Assembly: GCA_029256645.1 (NCBI GenBank)
Contig: JAQSXM010000208.1
Span: 1 to 6,383 of the forward strand
Reading direction: 5' to 3'
Length of the DNA stretch: 6,383 bases
DNA from: Sporomusa sp.
GTDB taxonomy: Bacteria > Bacillota_C > Negativicutes > Sporomusales > Sporomusaceae
The translations under genes and the position numbers were made by a program. The notes below the pieces were generated by a model. The model was not told the origin of the DNA and did not search any database. It was given only the letters and a program-made list of their open reading frames with translations. This document shows, piece after piece, positions 1-6,114 of this stretch. Position 1 is the first letter of the stretch, and each line of letters starts with the position of its first letter.

Positions 1-30
1 TTATTGGTAAAGGGGTGTACAAACCTCACT

Positions 31-861
31 ATGGGAGAACTTATTAAGCTTGAAAACTTGCGTCATACCTACCAGGGCTATGAGGGCCAGGAGGTTGTTG
101 CGCTTACTGATATTAACCTGACTGTCAGTCAGGGGGAATTTGTCGCCATTATTGGTACCAACGGTTCAGGTAAATCAACACTGGCTAAACACCTCAATGC
201 ACTCATTCTGCCAACTGGTGGCAAGTGTCTGGTAGGTGGCCTGGATACTGCTGACCCTGCTAAGGTTTGGGACATCCGTCAGCAGGTTGGTATGGTGTTT
301 CAAAACCCAGATAACCAGATCGTGGCCGCTATTGTTGAAGAGGATGTAGCTTTTGGACCAGAAAACCTCGGAATTGAACCAGGTGAAATCTCGCGGCGGG
401 TAACCGAAGTGCTGGCACTTGTCAATATGTCTGATTACCGGCACCATGGCCCGCATCTACTGTCTGGCGGGCAAAAACAACGGGTTGCCATTGCTGGTGT
501 TTTGGCGATGCGTCCCAAATGTCTGGTCCTTGATGAGCCGACCGCTATGCTTGACCCACGTGGCCGGAAAGAGGTACTTGATACCGTTTCCCTGTTAAAC
601 AAAGAAGGGATTACTGTTGTCTATATTACGCATTTTATGGAAGAAGCAGTATCTGCCCACCGGGTAGTGGTTATGGAACAAGGTCGTATTGTCATGCAGG
701 GAACGCCTGCTGAAATCTTCAGTCAGGTGGACAAGCTAAAAGCCATGGGGCTTGATGTCCCGGCTGCCGCTGAAGTCGCTGCCTGCCTGCGCAGTAAGGG
801 ACTGGAGCTAGCAAAAGATATAATAAGCGATGAACAACTGGTGGTGGCCTTATGTCCATAG
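31..861 (+). CDS. ecfA1: ECF transporter energizing ATPase EcfA1
   Basis: One of the two ABC ATPases that power an energy-coupling-factor (ECF) importer; it acts on the cytoplasmic face of the membrane with EcfA2 and EcfT. All ABC motifs are visible (numbered from ATG 31, 276 aa): aromatic A-loop Tyr14, Walker A GTNGSGKST at 42-50, Q-loop Gln91 (FQNPDNQ), signature LSGGQ at 144-148, Walker B ending in catalytic Glu169, D-loop AMLD at 172-175 and switch His201. The ILxP/QNPDNQ and GQKQRVAIAGVLA wording is typical of EcfA1 (CbiO-like) rather than other ABC ATPases. I chose ATG 31 because it directly precedes the family N-terminus (IKLENLRHTY) and follows an AAAGGGG at 9-15, although that spacing is long. 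A TTG at 4 would add nine residues with no family character. A TAA at 8-10 in another frame could end an upstream gene, but too little sequence is present to say. The gene overlaps ecfA2 by 10 bp. Confidence 0.95.
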   Translation: MGELIKLENLRHTYQGYEGQEVVALTDINLTVSQGEFVAIIGTNGSGKSTLAKHLNALILPTGGKCLVGGLDTADPAKVWDIRQQVGMVFQNPDNQIVAAIVEEDVAFGPENLGIEPGEISRRVTEVLALVNMSDYRHHGPHLLSGGQKQRVAIAGVLAMRPKCLVLDEPTAMLDPRGRKEVLDTVSLLNKEGITVVYITHFMEEAVSAHRVVVMEQGRIVMQGTPAEIFSQVDKLKAMGLDVPAAAEVAACLRSKGLELAKDIISDEQLVVALCP

Positions 862-1721
862 TATTTGACAATGTTACCTATACCTATATGCCGGATACGC
901 CCTATCAGCGGACAGCCATCCAAAATATAAACCTAACAATAAATAAAGGCGAATTTATTGGGATTATTGGTCATACCGGCTCAGGGAAATCTACGCTTGT
1001 TCAACACATGAACGGCCTTATTTCACCTACCTCCGGTCAGGTTACCGTAGATGGCGCAAACCTAAAGGCAAAAAATGATGCTGCCCGGGACGCACGACGA
1101 CGGGTAGGGATGGTTTTCCAATACCCTGAACATCAATTATTTGAAGAAAGCATCTATGAGGATATTGCTTTTGGGCCGAAAAACTTAGGCGTACCCGAAA
1201 CAGAGCTGGAGAACCGTGTGCGACGGGCCATGGACTTTGTCGGGCTGGACTACCAAATGTTTAAAGATCGCTCCCCTTTTAACCTCAGCGGTGGGCAGAT
1301 GCGGCGGGTTGCCATCGCCGGTGTGATTGCCCTTGAACCCGATTATCTGGCGCTTGATGAACCTGCGGCCGGCCTTGATCCCCGGGGCCGTGATGAAATC
1401 TTTGGTCAGATCGTCAAGCTGCATCAGACAACTGGGATCACCGTCATTTTAGTATCACATAATATGGAGGATGTTGCCCGGTTTGCCAGCAGGGTTTTGG
1501 TCATGAACGGCGGCCAAATTAGCCTTGACGGTACGCCACGTGATATTTTTGGCAGTGGTCGTCAGGAGCTTCGAGAGGCTGGCGTTGATGTACCGCCGCT
1601 GACTGCGCTGGTTGATGCACTCCAGGCTAAAGGTTTACCGATTACCAATACCGCCATGACGGCAGAGGCCGCGGCTGAGGAAATTATTACAGCCGTTAGG
1701 GGGCGTAAGCATGCTAACTGA
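852..1721 (+). CDS. ecfA2: ECF transporter energizing ATPase EcfA2
   Basis: Second ATPase of the ECF module, forming the heterodimer with EcfA1 whose ATP hydrolysis drives the EcfT/S-component membrane movement. The protein is 289 aa with Walker A GHTGSGKST at 40-48, Q-loop Gln90 in FQYPEHQLF, signature LSGGQ at 145-149 followed by MRRVAIAGV, catalytic Glu170, D-loop AGLD at 173-176 and switch His203. FQYPEHQLFE and GGQMRRVA are the usual hallmarks that separate EcfA2 from EcfA1. The commonly seen DEPTAGLD is DEPAAGLD here, a mild change outside the catalytic residues. The ATG at 852 lies inside the end of ecfA1 (10-bp overlap) and has only a weak GGTGG-type ribosome site, which suggests translational coupling. 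The end overlaps ecfT by 11 bp. The C-terminal ~60 residues after the ABC core are Ala-rich, as is usual for the family. Confidence 0.95.
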   Translation: MSIVFDNVTYTYMPDTPYQRTAIQNINLTINKGEFIGIIGHTGSGKSTLVQHMNGLISPTSGQVTVDGANLKAKNDAARDARRRVGMVFQYPEHQLFEESIYEDIAFGPKNLGVPETELENRVRRAMDFVGLDYQMFKDRSPFNLSGGQMRRVAIAGVIALEPDYLALDEPAAGLDPRGRDEIFGQIVKLHQTTGITVILVSHNMEDVARFASRVLVMNGGQISLDGTPRDIFGSGRQELREAGVDVPPLTALVDALQAKGLPITNTAMTAEAAAEEIITAVRGRKHAN

Positions 1722-2520
1722 TATTACCTTAGGGCAATACTTTCCTGGACGCTCTGCTATACATCTCCTTGACCCCCGTACCAAGATATTAAGTGTTATT
1801 ATCTATATCTGCACTATTTTCCTGGCTGAGGATTATCTGGCCTATGGCATATTGGCCGCTTTTGCCGCAATGGTTGTTGGGATATCGGGGATTCCGGCCA
1901 AGATGGTAATCAGGTCAATAAAGCCGTTATGGATAATTATCCTGCTGACCCTTGCTATTCATATCTTTAGTACGCCAGGAGTCGTTCTCTATAACCTGGG
2001 ACCGCTGTCAGTAACTAAAGAGGGCATTCGCATGGGCATCCTCATGTCGCTGCGGCTGGCGCTGCTTATTGCCGTATCCTCCTTATTGACCTTTACTACC
2101 TCACCCATCGCCCTGACAGATGGAATTGAGCGTTTACTTAATCCTTTTCGCAGGCTGGGGGTTCCGGCGCATGAACTGGCGATGATGATGACGATTGCAC
2201 TTAGATTTATCCCAACCCTGTTGGAAGAAGCCGACCGGATTATGAAAGCACAGATGGCCCGGGGGGCAGACTTTACCTCAGGCAATATTTTACGCAGAGC
2301 GAAAAACATGGTACCACTCCTAGTACCGCTGTTTATCAGTGCTTTTCGCCGGGCCGACGAGCTGGCCGTAGCCATGGAGGCAAGATGCTACCGGGGTGGG
2401 GAAAACCGAACCCGGATGAAAGAGCTGAAGCTGGGCATTCAGGATATTTTTGCTGCTGCTACCCTTGTTGTATTAATCGTGGTGTTAGTTCTTGTGCGGG
2501 TATACAACTTAGCTATATGA
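1711..2520 (+). CDS. ecfT: ECF transporter transmembrane coupling protein EcfT
   Basis: Integral membrane protein (269 aa) that links the EcfA1/EcfA2 ATPases to exchangeable substrate-binding S components for vitamins or metal ions. Hydrophobic stretches are visible at about 26-58, 73-87, 108-128 and a last helix at about 246-265. Between them lies a long amphipathic cytoplasmic region (about 135-230) that contains the coupling helices. That region carries the two short Arg motifs known to dock into the ATPases: ARG at 183-185, and YRG at 227-229 preceded by EAR at 223-225. The N-terminal FPGRSAIHLLDPRTK is a standard EcfT opening, with the conserved DPRTK. ATG 1711 has a good AGGGGG (1698-1703) seven bases upstream and overlaps the end of ecfA2 by 11 bp. 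The stop overlaps the truA start (ATGA). No S-component gene is seen in the window, so substrate specificity cannot be assigned. Confidence 0.95.
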   Translation: MLTDITLGQYFPGRSAIHLLDPRTKILSVIIYICTIFLAEDYLAYGILAAFAAMVVGISGIPAKMVIRSIKPLWIIILLTLAIHIFSTPGVVLYNLGPLSVTKEGIRMGILMSLRLALLIAVSSLLTFTTSPIALTDGIERLLNPFRRLGVPAHELAMMMTIALRFIPTLLEEADRIMKAQMARGADFTSGNILRRAKNMVPLLVPLFISAFRRADELAVAMEARCYRGGENRTRMKELKLGIQDIFAAATLVVLIVVLVLVRVYNLAI

Positions 2521-3257
2521 GAAATATTAAACTGATACTGGCCTATGACGGGACTGCTTATCATGGTTACCAACGCCAGGCCAATGCCGCGCTGACTATT
2601 CAACAGCTAGTAGAAGAGCGGCTGGGCAAACTTTTTGAACACCCAGTTAAGCTTAACGGCGCTGCCCGTACTGATGCCGGGGTACATGCTTATGGCCAGG
2701 TTGTTAATTTTTTTACCACAGGGACAATACCGGTAGAACGTATTGCCATGGCGACCAAAGGGCTGCTGCCAGCCGATATTGTTATTGTTGGTGCCAGCGA
2801 AGAGCCTGCGGCATTTCATGCCCGGCGTTCAGCTCAGAGTAAGATTTATCGCTACCGGATCTTAAACACTCGTCCACCTAACCCATTTGAACGTAATTAT
2901 ACATGGCATTGTATTGCTAAACTTGATACCGCATTGATGCATCAGGCTGCGCAAGTTGTTGTTGGTACTCATGATTTCTCAGCTTTTCGTGCAACAGGCG
3001 GTGCGCCGGTAAGCCCTGTGCGTACAATTATGTCGGCCTCTTGCCAGGAGATGGGCAACTCCATTATTGAGTTTGAATTTTGGGGAACAGGTTTTTTGTA
3101 CCATATGGTGCGAAATCTGGTGGGGACACTGGTTAAGGTCGGTCAGCACCGCGTGACACCTGAGGGCTTTGCCGCTATACTGGCCGGACGTGACCGCCGT
3201 GCTGCCGGTATGACTGCACCAGCACAAGGGCTGTTTTTGATAGAAGTTAAGTACTGA
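2517..3257 (+). CDS. truA: tRNA pseudouridine(38-40) synthase TruA
   Basis: Cytoplasmic enzyme that isomerises uridines 38, 39 and 40 in the anticodon stem-loop of tRNAs to pseudouridine. The 246-aa product matches the usual bacterial length of about 245-270. It opens with the family MRNIKLILAYDGTAYHGYQ. The catalytic Asp is Asp53 in RTDAGVHA. Later landmarks are the KIYRYRI segment (aromatic residue near the active site), HDFSAFRA, and GFLYHMVRNLVGTL, all characteristic of TruA. The usual GxGRTDAG reads GAARTDAG here; the catalytic Asp and the Arg before it are intact. The frame is open back to 2385, but ATG 2517 is the right start because the family N-terminus begins exactly there. It overlaps the ecfT stop as ATGA, which implies translational coupling to the transporter genes. 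No strong terminator follows, so some read-through into rplM is possible. Confidence 0.96.
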   Translation: MRNIKLILAYDGTAYHGYQRQANAALTIQQLVEERLGKLFEHPVKLNGAARTDAGVHAYGQVVNFFTTGTIPVERIAMATKGLLPADIVIVGASEEPAAFHARRSAQSKIYRYRILNTRPPNPFERNYTWHCIAKLDTALMHQAAQVVVGTHDFSAFRATGGAPVSPVRTIMSASCQEMGNSIIEFEFWGTGFLYHMVRNLVGTLVKVGQHRVTPEGFAAILAGRDRRAAGMTAPAQGLFLIEVKY

Positions 3258-3303
3258 TTTGTAACAATGTCCAAAATATTTTTGCGATGACAAGGCATAA
3301 CGC

Positions 3304-3332
3304 TTGACATCCTTTAGCTAATTTATTACAAT
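3304..3332 (+). promoter_or_regulatory. Housekeeping (sigma-A) promoter of rplM-rpsI
   Basis: A perfect -35 TTGACA at 3304-3309 and a near-perfect -10 TACAAT at 3327-3332 are separated by exactly 17 bp. This is the strongest promoter-like match in the window and sits between truA and rplM. Transcription would begin near A3339, leaving a leader of about 107 nt. A strong constitutive promoter fits genes for abundant ribosomal proteins. The assignment is by sequence only. Confidence 0.85.
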
Positions 3333-3336
3333 AGTT

Positions 3337-3445
3337 TTATGAGTTTTTTGCCATGGCTTCCATTAGCCCCGGAATTCAAGGTTAAATAATCATAACTTGT
3401 CTCTCATAATTTTTATTCCTTTAGCTTGTACGAGGAGGATAGACA
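3337..3445 (+). ncRNA. Structured 5' leader, probable L13 autoregulatory leader
   Basis: The transcribed leader between the promoter and rplM can be closed by a 7-bp stem, TTATGAG (3337-3343) with CTCATAA (3403-3409). Inside it are a GGCT/AGCC hairpin (3355-3358 with 3365-3368), an overlapping alternative TTCC/GGAA (3358-3361 with 3371-3374), and a CAA-GTT/AAC-TTG hairpin with a bulged G near 3377-3399. Firmicutes are known to carry an L13 leader RNA upstream of rplM, bound by ribosomal protein L13 to repress its own operon. Position, length and fold fit that class, but I assign it from context and memory of the family, not from an alignment. The closing stem is directly followed by an AT-rich, T-heavy tract (about 3408-3419), so a premature-termination mechanism is conceivable. 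Confidence 0.62.
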
Positions 3446-3883
3446 ATGAAAACTTTTATGGCAAACCCGGCCGACATCAAACGCAAATGGTATGTCGTGG
3501 ATGCTGAGGGTCAAACCCTTGGTAGATTGGCCGTTGAAGTCGCGAAAGTTCTTCGCGGCAAAAATAAACCGATCTTTACCCCCCATGTTGATACCGGCGA
3601 CCATGTAATTGTGGTTAACGCTGACAAAATTGTATTGACTGGTAAGAAGCTTGAACAAAAGACATACTTCCGTCATTCCGGTTATCCGGGCGGCACTACC
3701 TTTACCCCTGCCGGCAAGATGCTGGCAGACAAGCCTCAGCGTGTTATTGAGATGGCCGTTAAAGGCATGCTTCCTAAGAACACCCTTGGTCGTCAAATGT
3801 ACCGTAAACTGAATGTTTACGCTGGTGCTAACCATCCGCATTCCGCGCAACAGCCGGAAGTGCTGGAATTTAATATTAAGTAA
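3446..3883 (+). CDS. rplM: 50S ribosomal protein L13
   Basis: Large-subunit ribosomal protein L13, an early-assembling 23S rRNA-binding protein and the probable autoregulator of its operon. The 145-aa length is standard. Family segments seen in order are [67 protein letters not shown] and [21 protein letters not shown] 3446 is preceded by a strong GAGGAGG (3432-3438) with seven bases of spacing, better than any other start. The gene is the first of a two-gene unit with rpsI, 23 bp downstream. A long open frame on the opposite strand across this gene is a shadow of its codon usage. Confidence 0.98.
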   Translation: MKTFMANPADIKRKWYVVDAEGQTLGRLAVEVAKVLRGKNKPIFTPHVDTGDHVIVVNADKIVLTGKKLEQKTYFRHSGYPGGTTFTPAGKMLADKPQRVIEMAVKGMLPKNTLGRQMYRKLNVYAGANHPHSAQQPEVLEFNIK

Positions 3884-3906
3884 TACCGGAAAGGAGGAAC
3901 ATATAC

Positions 3907-4299
3907 ATGGCATTGGTTACTTACTACGGCACAGGTCGCAGAAAAACCTCGGTTGCCAGAGTTCGTCTGGTTCCGGGAGAAGGCAAGATCATCGTTAACA
4001 ATCGTCAGCTTAACGAGTATTTCGGATTGAAAACCCTTGAGCTGATTGTGACTCAACCGCTTAATATTACCGACACTGTCGGCAAATATGATGTTTTAGC
4101 AAAAGTTGAGGGCGGCGGCGTATCCGGTCAGGCTGGCGCAGTCCGTCACGGTATTTCCCGCGCACTCTTAAAAGTTGATGGTGAATACCGTCCTGCTCTT
4201 AAGAAAGCTGGTCTCTTAACTCGTGACCCGCGCGAAAAAGAGCGTCGTAAATACGGTCTCAAGAAAGCCCGTAAAGCCTCTCAGTTCTCGAAACGTTAA
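3907..4299 (+). CDS. rpsI: 30S ribosomal protein S9
   Basis: Small-subunit ribosomal protein S9 (130 aa, standard length), whose long C-terminal tail reaches the P-site tRNA. The family pattern is clear: [16 protein letters not shown] at the N-terminus, [14 protein letters not shown], the glycine-rich [20 protein letters not shown], and a highly basic tail ending in the invariant Ser-Lys-Arg. ATG 3907 follows an AAAGGAGG-type ribosome site (about 3890-3897) with nine bases of spacing. It is co-transcribed with rplM from the promoter at 3304-3332 and ends just before the intrinsic terminator at 4314-4343. Confidence 0.98.
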   Translation: MALVTYYGTGRRKTSVARVRLVPGEGKIIVNNRQLNEYFGLKTLELIVTQPLNITDTVGKYDVLAKVEGGGVSGQAGAVRHGISRALLKVDGEYRPALKKAGLLTRDPREKERRKYGLKKARKASQFSKR

Positions 4300-4313
4300 T
4301 ATTGTTTTACATC

Positions 4314-4343
4314 AAAACCGCCAGGTTCTCTGGCGGTTTTTTT
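4314..4343 (+). terminator. Intrinsic terminator of rplM-rpsI
   Basis: A 7-bp GC-rich stem, CCGCCAG (4318-4324) with CTGGCGG (4330-4336) around a GTTCT loop, is followed by seven Ts (4337-4343). Four As before the stem can pair with the first Ts. It sits 15 bp after the rpsI stop. Because it is nearly symmetric, it could also stop minus-strand transcripts from the transglycosylase gene, though the T run on that side is only four bases. Confidence 0.92.
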
Positions 4344-4361
4344 ATGTATCAGAATTTATAA

Positions 4362-4484
4362 GTTTTGAGAGGCTGAAAGCCTTATAAAACAAGGGGGAGC
4401 CAAGGTCAATGCCCGGCTTGGCAAGGAGACGGGCCCGCAACCCCGGTAGCCCCCCGGCCTTTGCCGGAAAAAGCGTTCCGGAGG
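4362..4484. other. GC-rich foldable intergenic block, unassigned
   Basis: This gene-poor stretch is dense with pairing potential. (1) A hairpin at 4362-4390: GTTTTGAGAGGCT pairs with AGCCTTATAAAAC around a GAA loop, giving 12 pairs (two of them G-U) and one A-A mismatch. (2) A stem at 4399-4404/4417-4422 (GCCAAG/CTTGGC) whose loop GCCCG (4411-4415) can pair with CGGGC (4430-4434), an H-type pseudoknot. (3) GGGGG (4393-4397) can close the block with CCCCC (4450-4454). (4) CCGGC/GCCGG (4454-4458 with 4463-4467) competes with CCGGAA/TTCCGG (4464-4469 with 4476-4481). A GGAGG at 4480-4484 follows. The G-U pairs favour a plus-strand RNA, yet no plus-strand gene follows. It does not match the core of any riboswitch I know. 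Alternatives are a 3' UTR structure of the minus-strand gene, a chromosomal repeat, or a tiny ORF (4409-4504). Confidence 0.4.
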
Positions 4485-4492
4485 AGAAAAGT

Positions 4493-5284
4493 CTATTTAG
4501 CTAATAATATAGGGGTTAGCTTAGCCTCCTGCGCCTGTGCCGGGCCAATATAACTGTTGCGGGCCATGGCCGCCAGCACAACGGCCTGACGCTGTTTAGC
4601 AGCTGCAAAATCGACATAAGGAGAGTTTAGGGAAGGGGCATTAGGCAAGCCTGCCAACAGGGCACATTCAGCAAGGTTTAGATGAAAGGGCGGCTTACCA
4701 AAATAAATAGTTGATGCCTCACCGATCCCATAAGCCCCGGAACCGAAATAAATGCTATTGAGATACATCTCAAGTATTTCTTCTTTGGAATAGCGAAGCT
4801 CAATATCTATTGCCAGGACAACCTCTTCCAGCTTACGGCTCAGTGTACGTTCCTGTGTTAAAAATAAGTTTTTAATAAGCTGCTGAGTAATTGTGCTACC
4901 ACCCTCGGAATAAGAACCTGTTTGCACATTGACCAATGTTGCCCGCAGGATTCCCTCAATGTCAAACCCCATATGCTGATAGAACCTGTTATCTTCGACC
5001 GCAATAATGGCCTGCTGTAAGGCCAGGGGAGTATCATTCAGGCTAACATAGCTTTTCCTGTCTAATGAAGCATCAACAGCCTTTTTAAGAAAGATGATCC
5101 GGTGGACTCGTTCCCATACACCGGTAACATTAGCTACTGTAGCAGCGGCCCCTGTTGGCAGTGCCAGGGTTTTGGGCATTGCTGAACGCAGCATTAAGTC
5201 GCCGCCAGCCCACCAAAAGGCGATCGTAAAAATAATAAGTAATAAGGCTAATAATCGACCTATTCGCACACGTTTAATGTTCAA
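4493..5284 (-). CDS. Monofunctional GT51 peptidoglycan transglycosylase
   Basis: Membrane-anchored glycosyltransferase (263 aa) that polymerises lipid II into glycan strands outside the cytoplasmic membrane. It has a basic start, one hydrophobic segment at about 11-26 as an uncleaved anchor, then a complete GT51 domain. The five GT51 motifs are present: EDNRFYQHMGFD (97-108, catalytic Glu97), GGSTITQQLIKN (128-139), RKLEE (150-154, second key Glu154), KEEILEMYLN (167-176) and GAYGIGEAS (183-191). The protein stops just where a bifunctional class A PBP would enter its linker, and the downstream frame holds no transpeptidase remnant, so it looks naturally monofunctional (MtgA-like). The start is TTG with AGGAGG only three bases upstream, so the exact start is uncertain; a GTG five codons in is an alternative but sits too far from the ribosome site. 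It is antisense to all neighbours and divergent from cwlD. Confidence 0.92.
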   Translation of the reverse strand: MNIKRVRIGRLLALLLIIFTIAFWWAGGDLMLRSAMPKTLALPTGAAATVANVTGVWERVHRIIFLKKAVDASLDRKSYVSLNDTPLALQQAIIAVEDNRFYQHMGFDIEGILRATLVNVQTGSYSEGGSTITQQLIKNLFLTQERTLSRKLEEVVLAIDIELRYSKEEILEMYLNSIYFGSGAYGIGEASTIYFGKPPFHLNLAECALLAGLPNAPSLNSPYVDFAAAKQRQAVVLAAMARNSYIGPAQAQEAKLTPILLAK

Positions 5285-5313
5285 CCACCTCCTGCAGCGT
5301 AACGCTTACCTAT

Positions 5314-5322
5314 ATTTTAGCA
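5314..5322 (-). promoter_or_regulatory. Possible extended -10 promoter for transglycosylase
   Basis: On the minus strand the sequence reads TGCTAAAAT, an extended -10 element (TG-n-TAAAAT), about 30 bp before the transglycosylase start. The hexamer 17 bp upstream (TTCTCT) is a weak -35, which extended -10 promoters tolerate. A competing reading is TTGCCC with a 15-bp spacer to TATAGG. The call rests on motif and position only. Confidence 0.4.
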
Positions 5323-5348
5323 TTTAATTGGGCAATAGAGAATACAGT
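5320..5348 (+). promoter_or_regulatory. Possible sigma-E-like sporulation promoter of cwlD
   Basis: AATACAGT at 5341-5348 resembles the sigma-E -10 (CATACA-T), and GCATTTA at 5320-5326 loosely resembles the sigma-E -35 (about kmATATT) with a 14-bp spacer. Transcription would start near 5355, leaving a leader of about 33 nt before ATG 5388. In Bacillus subtilis cwlD is known to be expressed in the mother cell under sigma-E, which is why this match is reported. The -35 match is imperfect. No good TTGACA/TATAAT pair is seen here on the plus strand. Confidence 0.35.
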
Positions 5349-5387
5349 GTAAGTAGCAAAGGTCGTGAAAGAGGGGCAGGGGATAAC

Positions 5388-6104
5388 ATGCGGATATTGG
5401 TGGTGCCACGGCGGCGATTAGTGAGTGCGGTGGTTTTCAGCATTGCGGTAGTGGTGTTAAACCTCCTGACACTGCGTTATCTGGTTTTAGATGATATTGA
5501 AAATGCCAATATGTCAGTACTTGCCGGCAAGACGATTGCCATTGATGCCGGTCATGGCGGGATTGACGACGGTGCGAAATGGAATGGTATTGATGAAAAG
5601 AATATAAATCTGGCTATTGCTGTGAAATTGGCCGAAATTCTGGCAGCGAACGGTGCAACGACTGTACTTACCCGGGAAGGGGATATTGACTATTACACGA
5701 AGGGTAAAGGCGGCAAACGCAATGACCTGTTAAAACGTGCAGAAATTATTAACAGCTCGGGAGCAAATGTGTTTGTCAGTATTCATTGCAATGCCATCAA
5801 AGGGTCTAACTGGTCAGGTGCTCAGGTTTTTTATCATCCTAAGGATGAGGAGAATAAAAAGTTAGCGGAGACGATGCAGCATGCATTAAAAAATTTTCCT
5901 CCAGGCAACAAACGTCAGATCAAGCAGGATTCTGATATTATAGTATTGAAATCTGTAAGTGTGCCAGGTATACTCGTTGAAGCCGGCTTTATCAGTAATC
6001 CGGATGAGGCAGTGCGCCTTAACAGCGATGCTTATCAGCAAAAGTTGGCCGAGTATATCGCCAAGGCATTGGCGTATCATTTCAGCCAGAATGTGGGAAG
6101 ATAA
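5388..6104 (+). CDS. cwlD: N-acetylmuramoyl-L-alanine amidase CwlD
   Basis: Zinc amidase (Amidase_3 family, 238 aa) that removes the peptide from muramic acid. In spore formers CwlD acts in the first step of muramic-delta-lactam formation in the spore cortex, which germination enzymes later recognise. A basic N-terminus and one hydrophobic segment (about 11-34) act as signal-anchor, placing the enzyme outside the membrane. The zinc ligands are His56 in DAGHGG, Glu70 in DEKNINLA and His133 in SIHCNA; the catalytic Glu is Glu198 in VEAGFISNPDE. The length matches CwlD rather than larger multi-domain amidases, and there are no SPOR or SH3 repeats. ATG 5388 has AGGGG (5378-5382) five bases upstream and begins just before the anchor; a TTG at 5328 would add 20 polar residues with no family support. 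It follows rpsI in related genomes, but here the transglycosylase gene lies between them. Confidence 0.93.
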   Translation: MRILVVPRRRLVSAVVFSIAVVVLNLLTLRYLVLDDIENANMSVLAGKTIAIDAGHGGIDDGAKWNGIDEKNINLAIAVKLAEILAANGATTVLTREGDIDYYTKGKGGKRNDLLKRAEIINSSGANVFVSIHCNAIKGSNWSGAQVFYHPKDEENKKLAETMQHALKNFPPGNKRQIKQDSDIIVLKSVSVPGILVEAGFISNPDEAVRLNSDAYQQKLAEYIAKALAYHFSQNVGR

Positions 6105-6114
6105 GAAAAGACTT

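Noticed and set aside
4..30. TTG-initiated N-terminal extension of ecfA1
   Set aside because: The nine extra residues have no family character, and the ribosome-site-like AAAGGGG lies inside them; ATG 31 is better.
1989..2375. 128-codon minus-strand open frame opposite ecfT
   Set aside because: Low-complexity Ser/Arg/Ile-rich translation typical of the reverse of a membrane-protein gene.
2385..2516. 44-residue N-terminal extension of truA
   Set aside because: It overlaps ecfT coding sequence in another frame, and TruA homology begins exactly at ATG 2517.
3413..3913. 166-codon minus-strand open frame opposite rplM
   Set aside because: It lies antisense to a certain ribosomal protein gene, shows no recognisable domain and has no ribosome site; it is a codon-bias shadow.
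4391..4458. Known riboswitch (cobalamin, SAM-I, c-di-GMP-I, yybP-ykoY)
   Set aside because: Short runs look similar (GGGGGAG, CCCGCAACC), but the conserved core of each class is absent and no regulated gene follows on that strand.
4464..4492. Intrinsic terminator directly after the transglycosylase stop
   Set aside because: The CCGGAA/TTCCGG hairpin has no T run after it on the minus strand; termination may instead use the rpsI terminator from the other side.
5094..5327. Plus-strand open frame opposite the start of the transglycosylase
   Set aside because: Antisense to a well-supported gene, with no family features and no ribosome site.
5328..5387. 20-residue extension of cwlD from a TTG
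   Set aside because: Polar leader before the signal-anchor without a ribosome site; ATG 5388 has AGGGG at good spacing.
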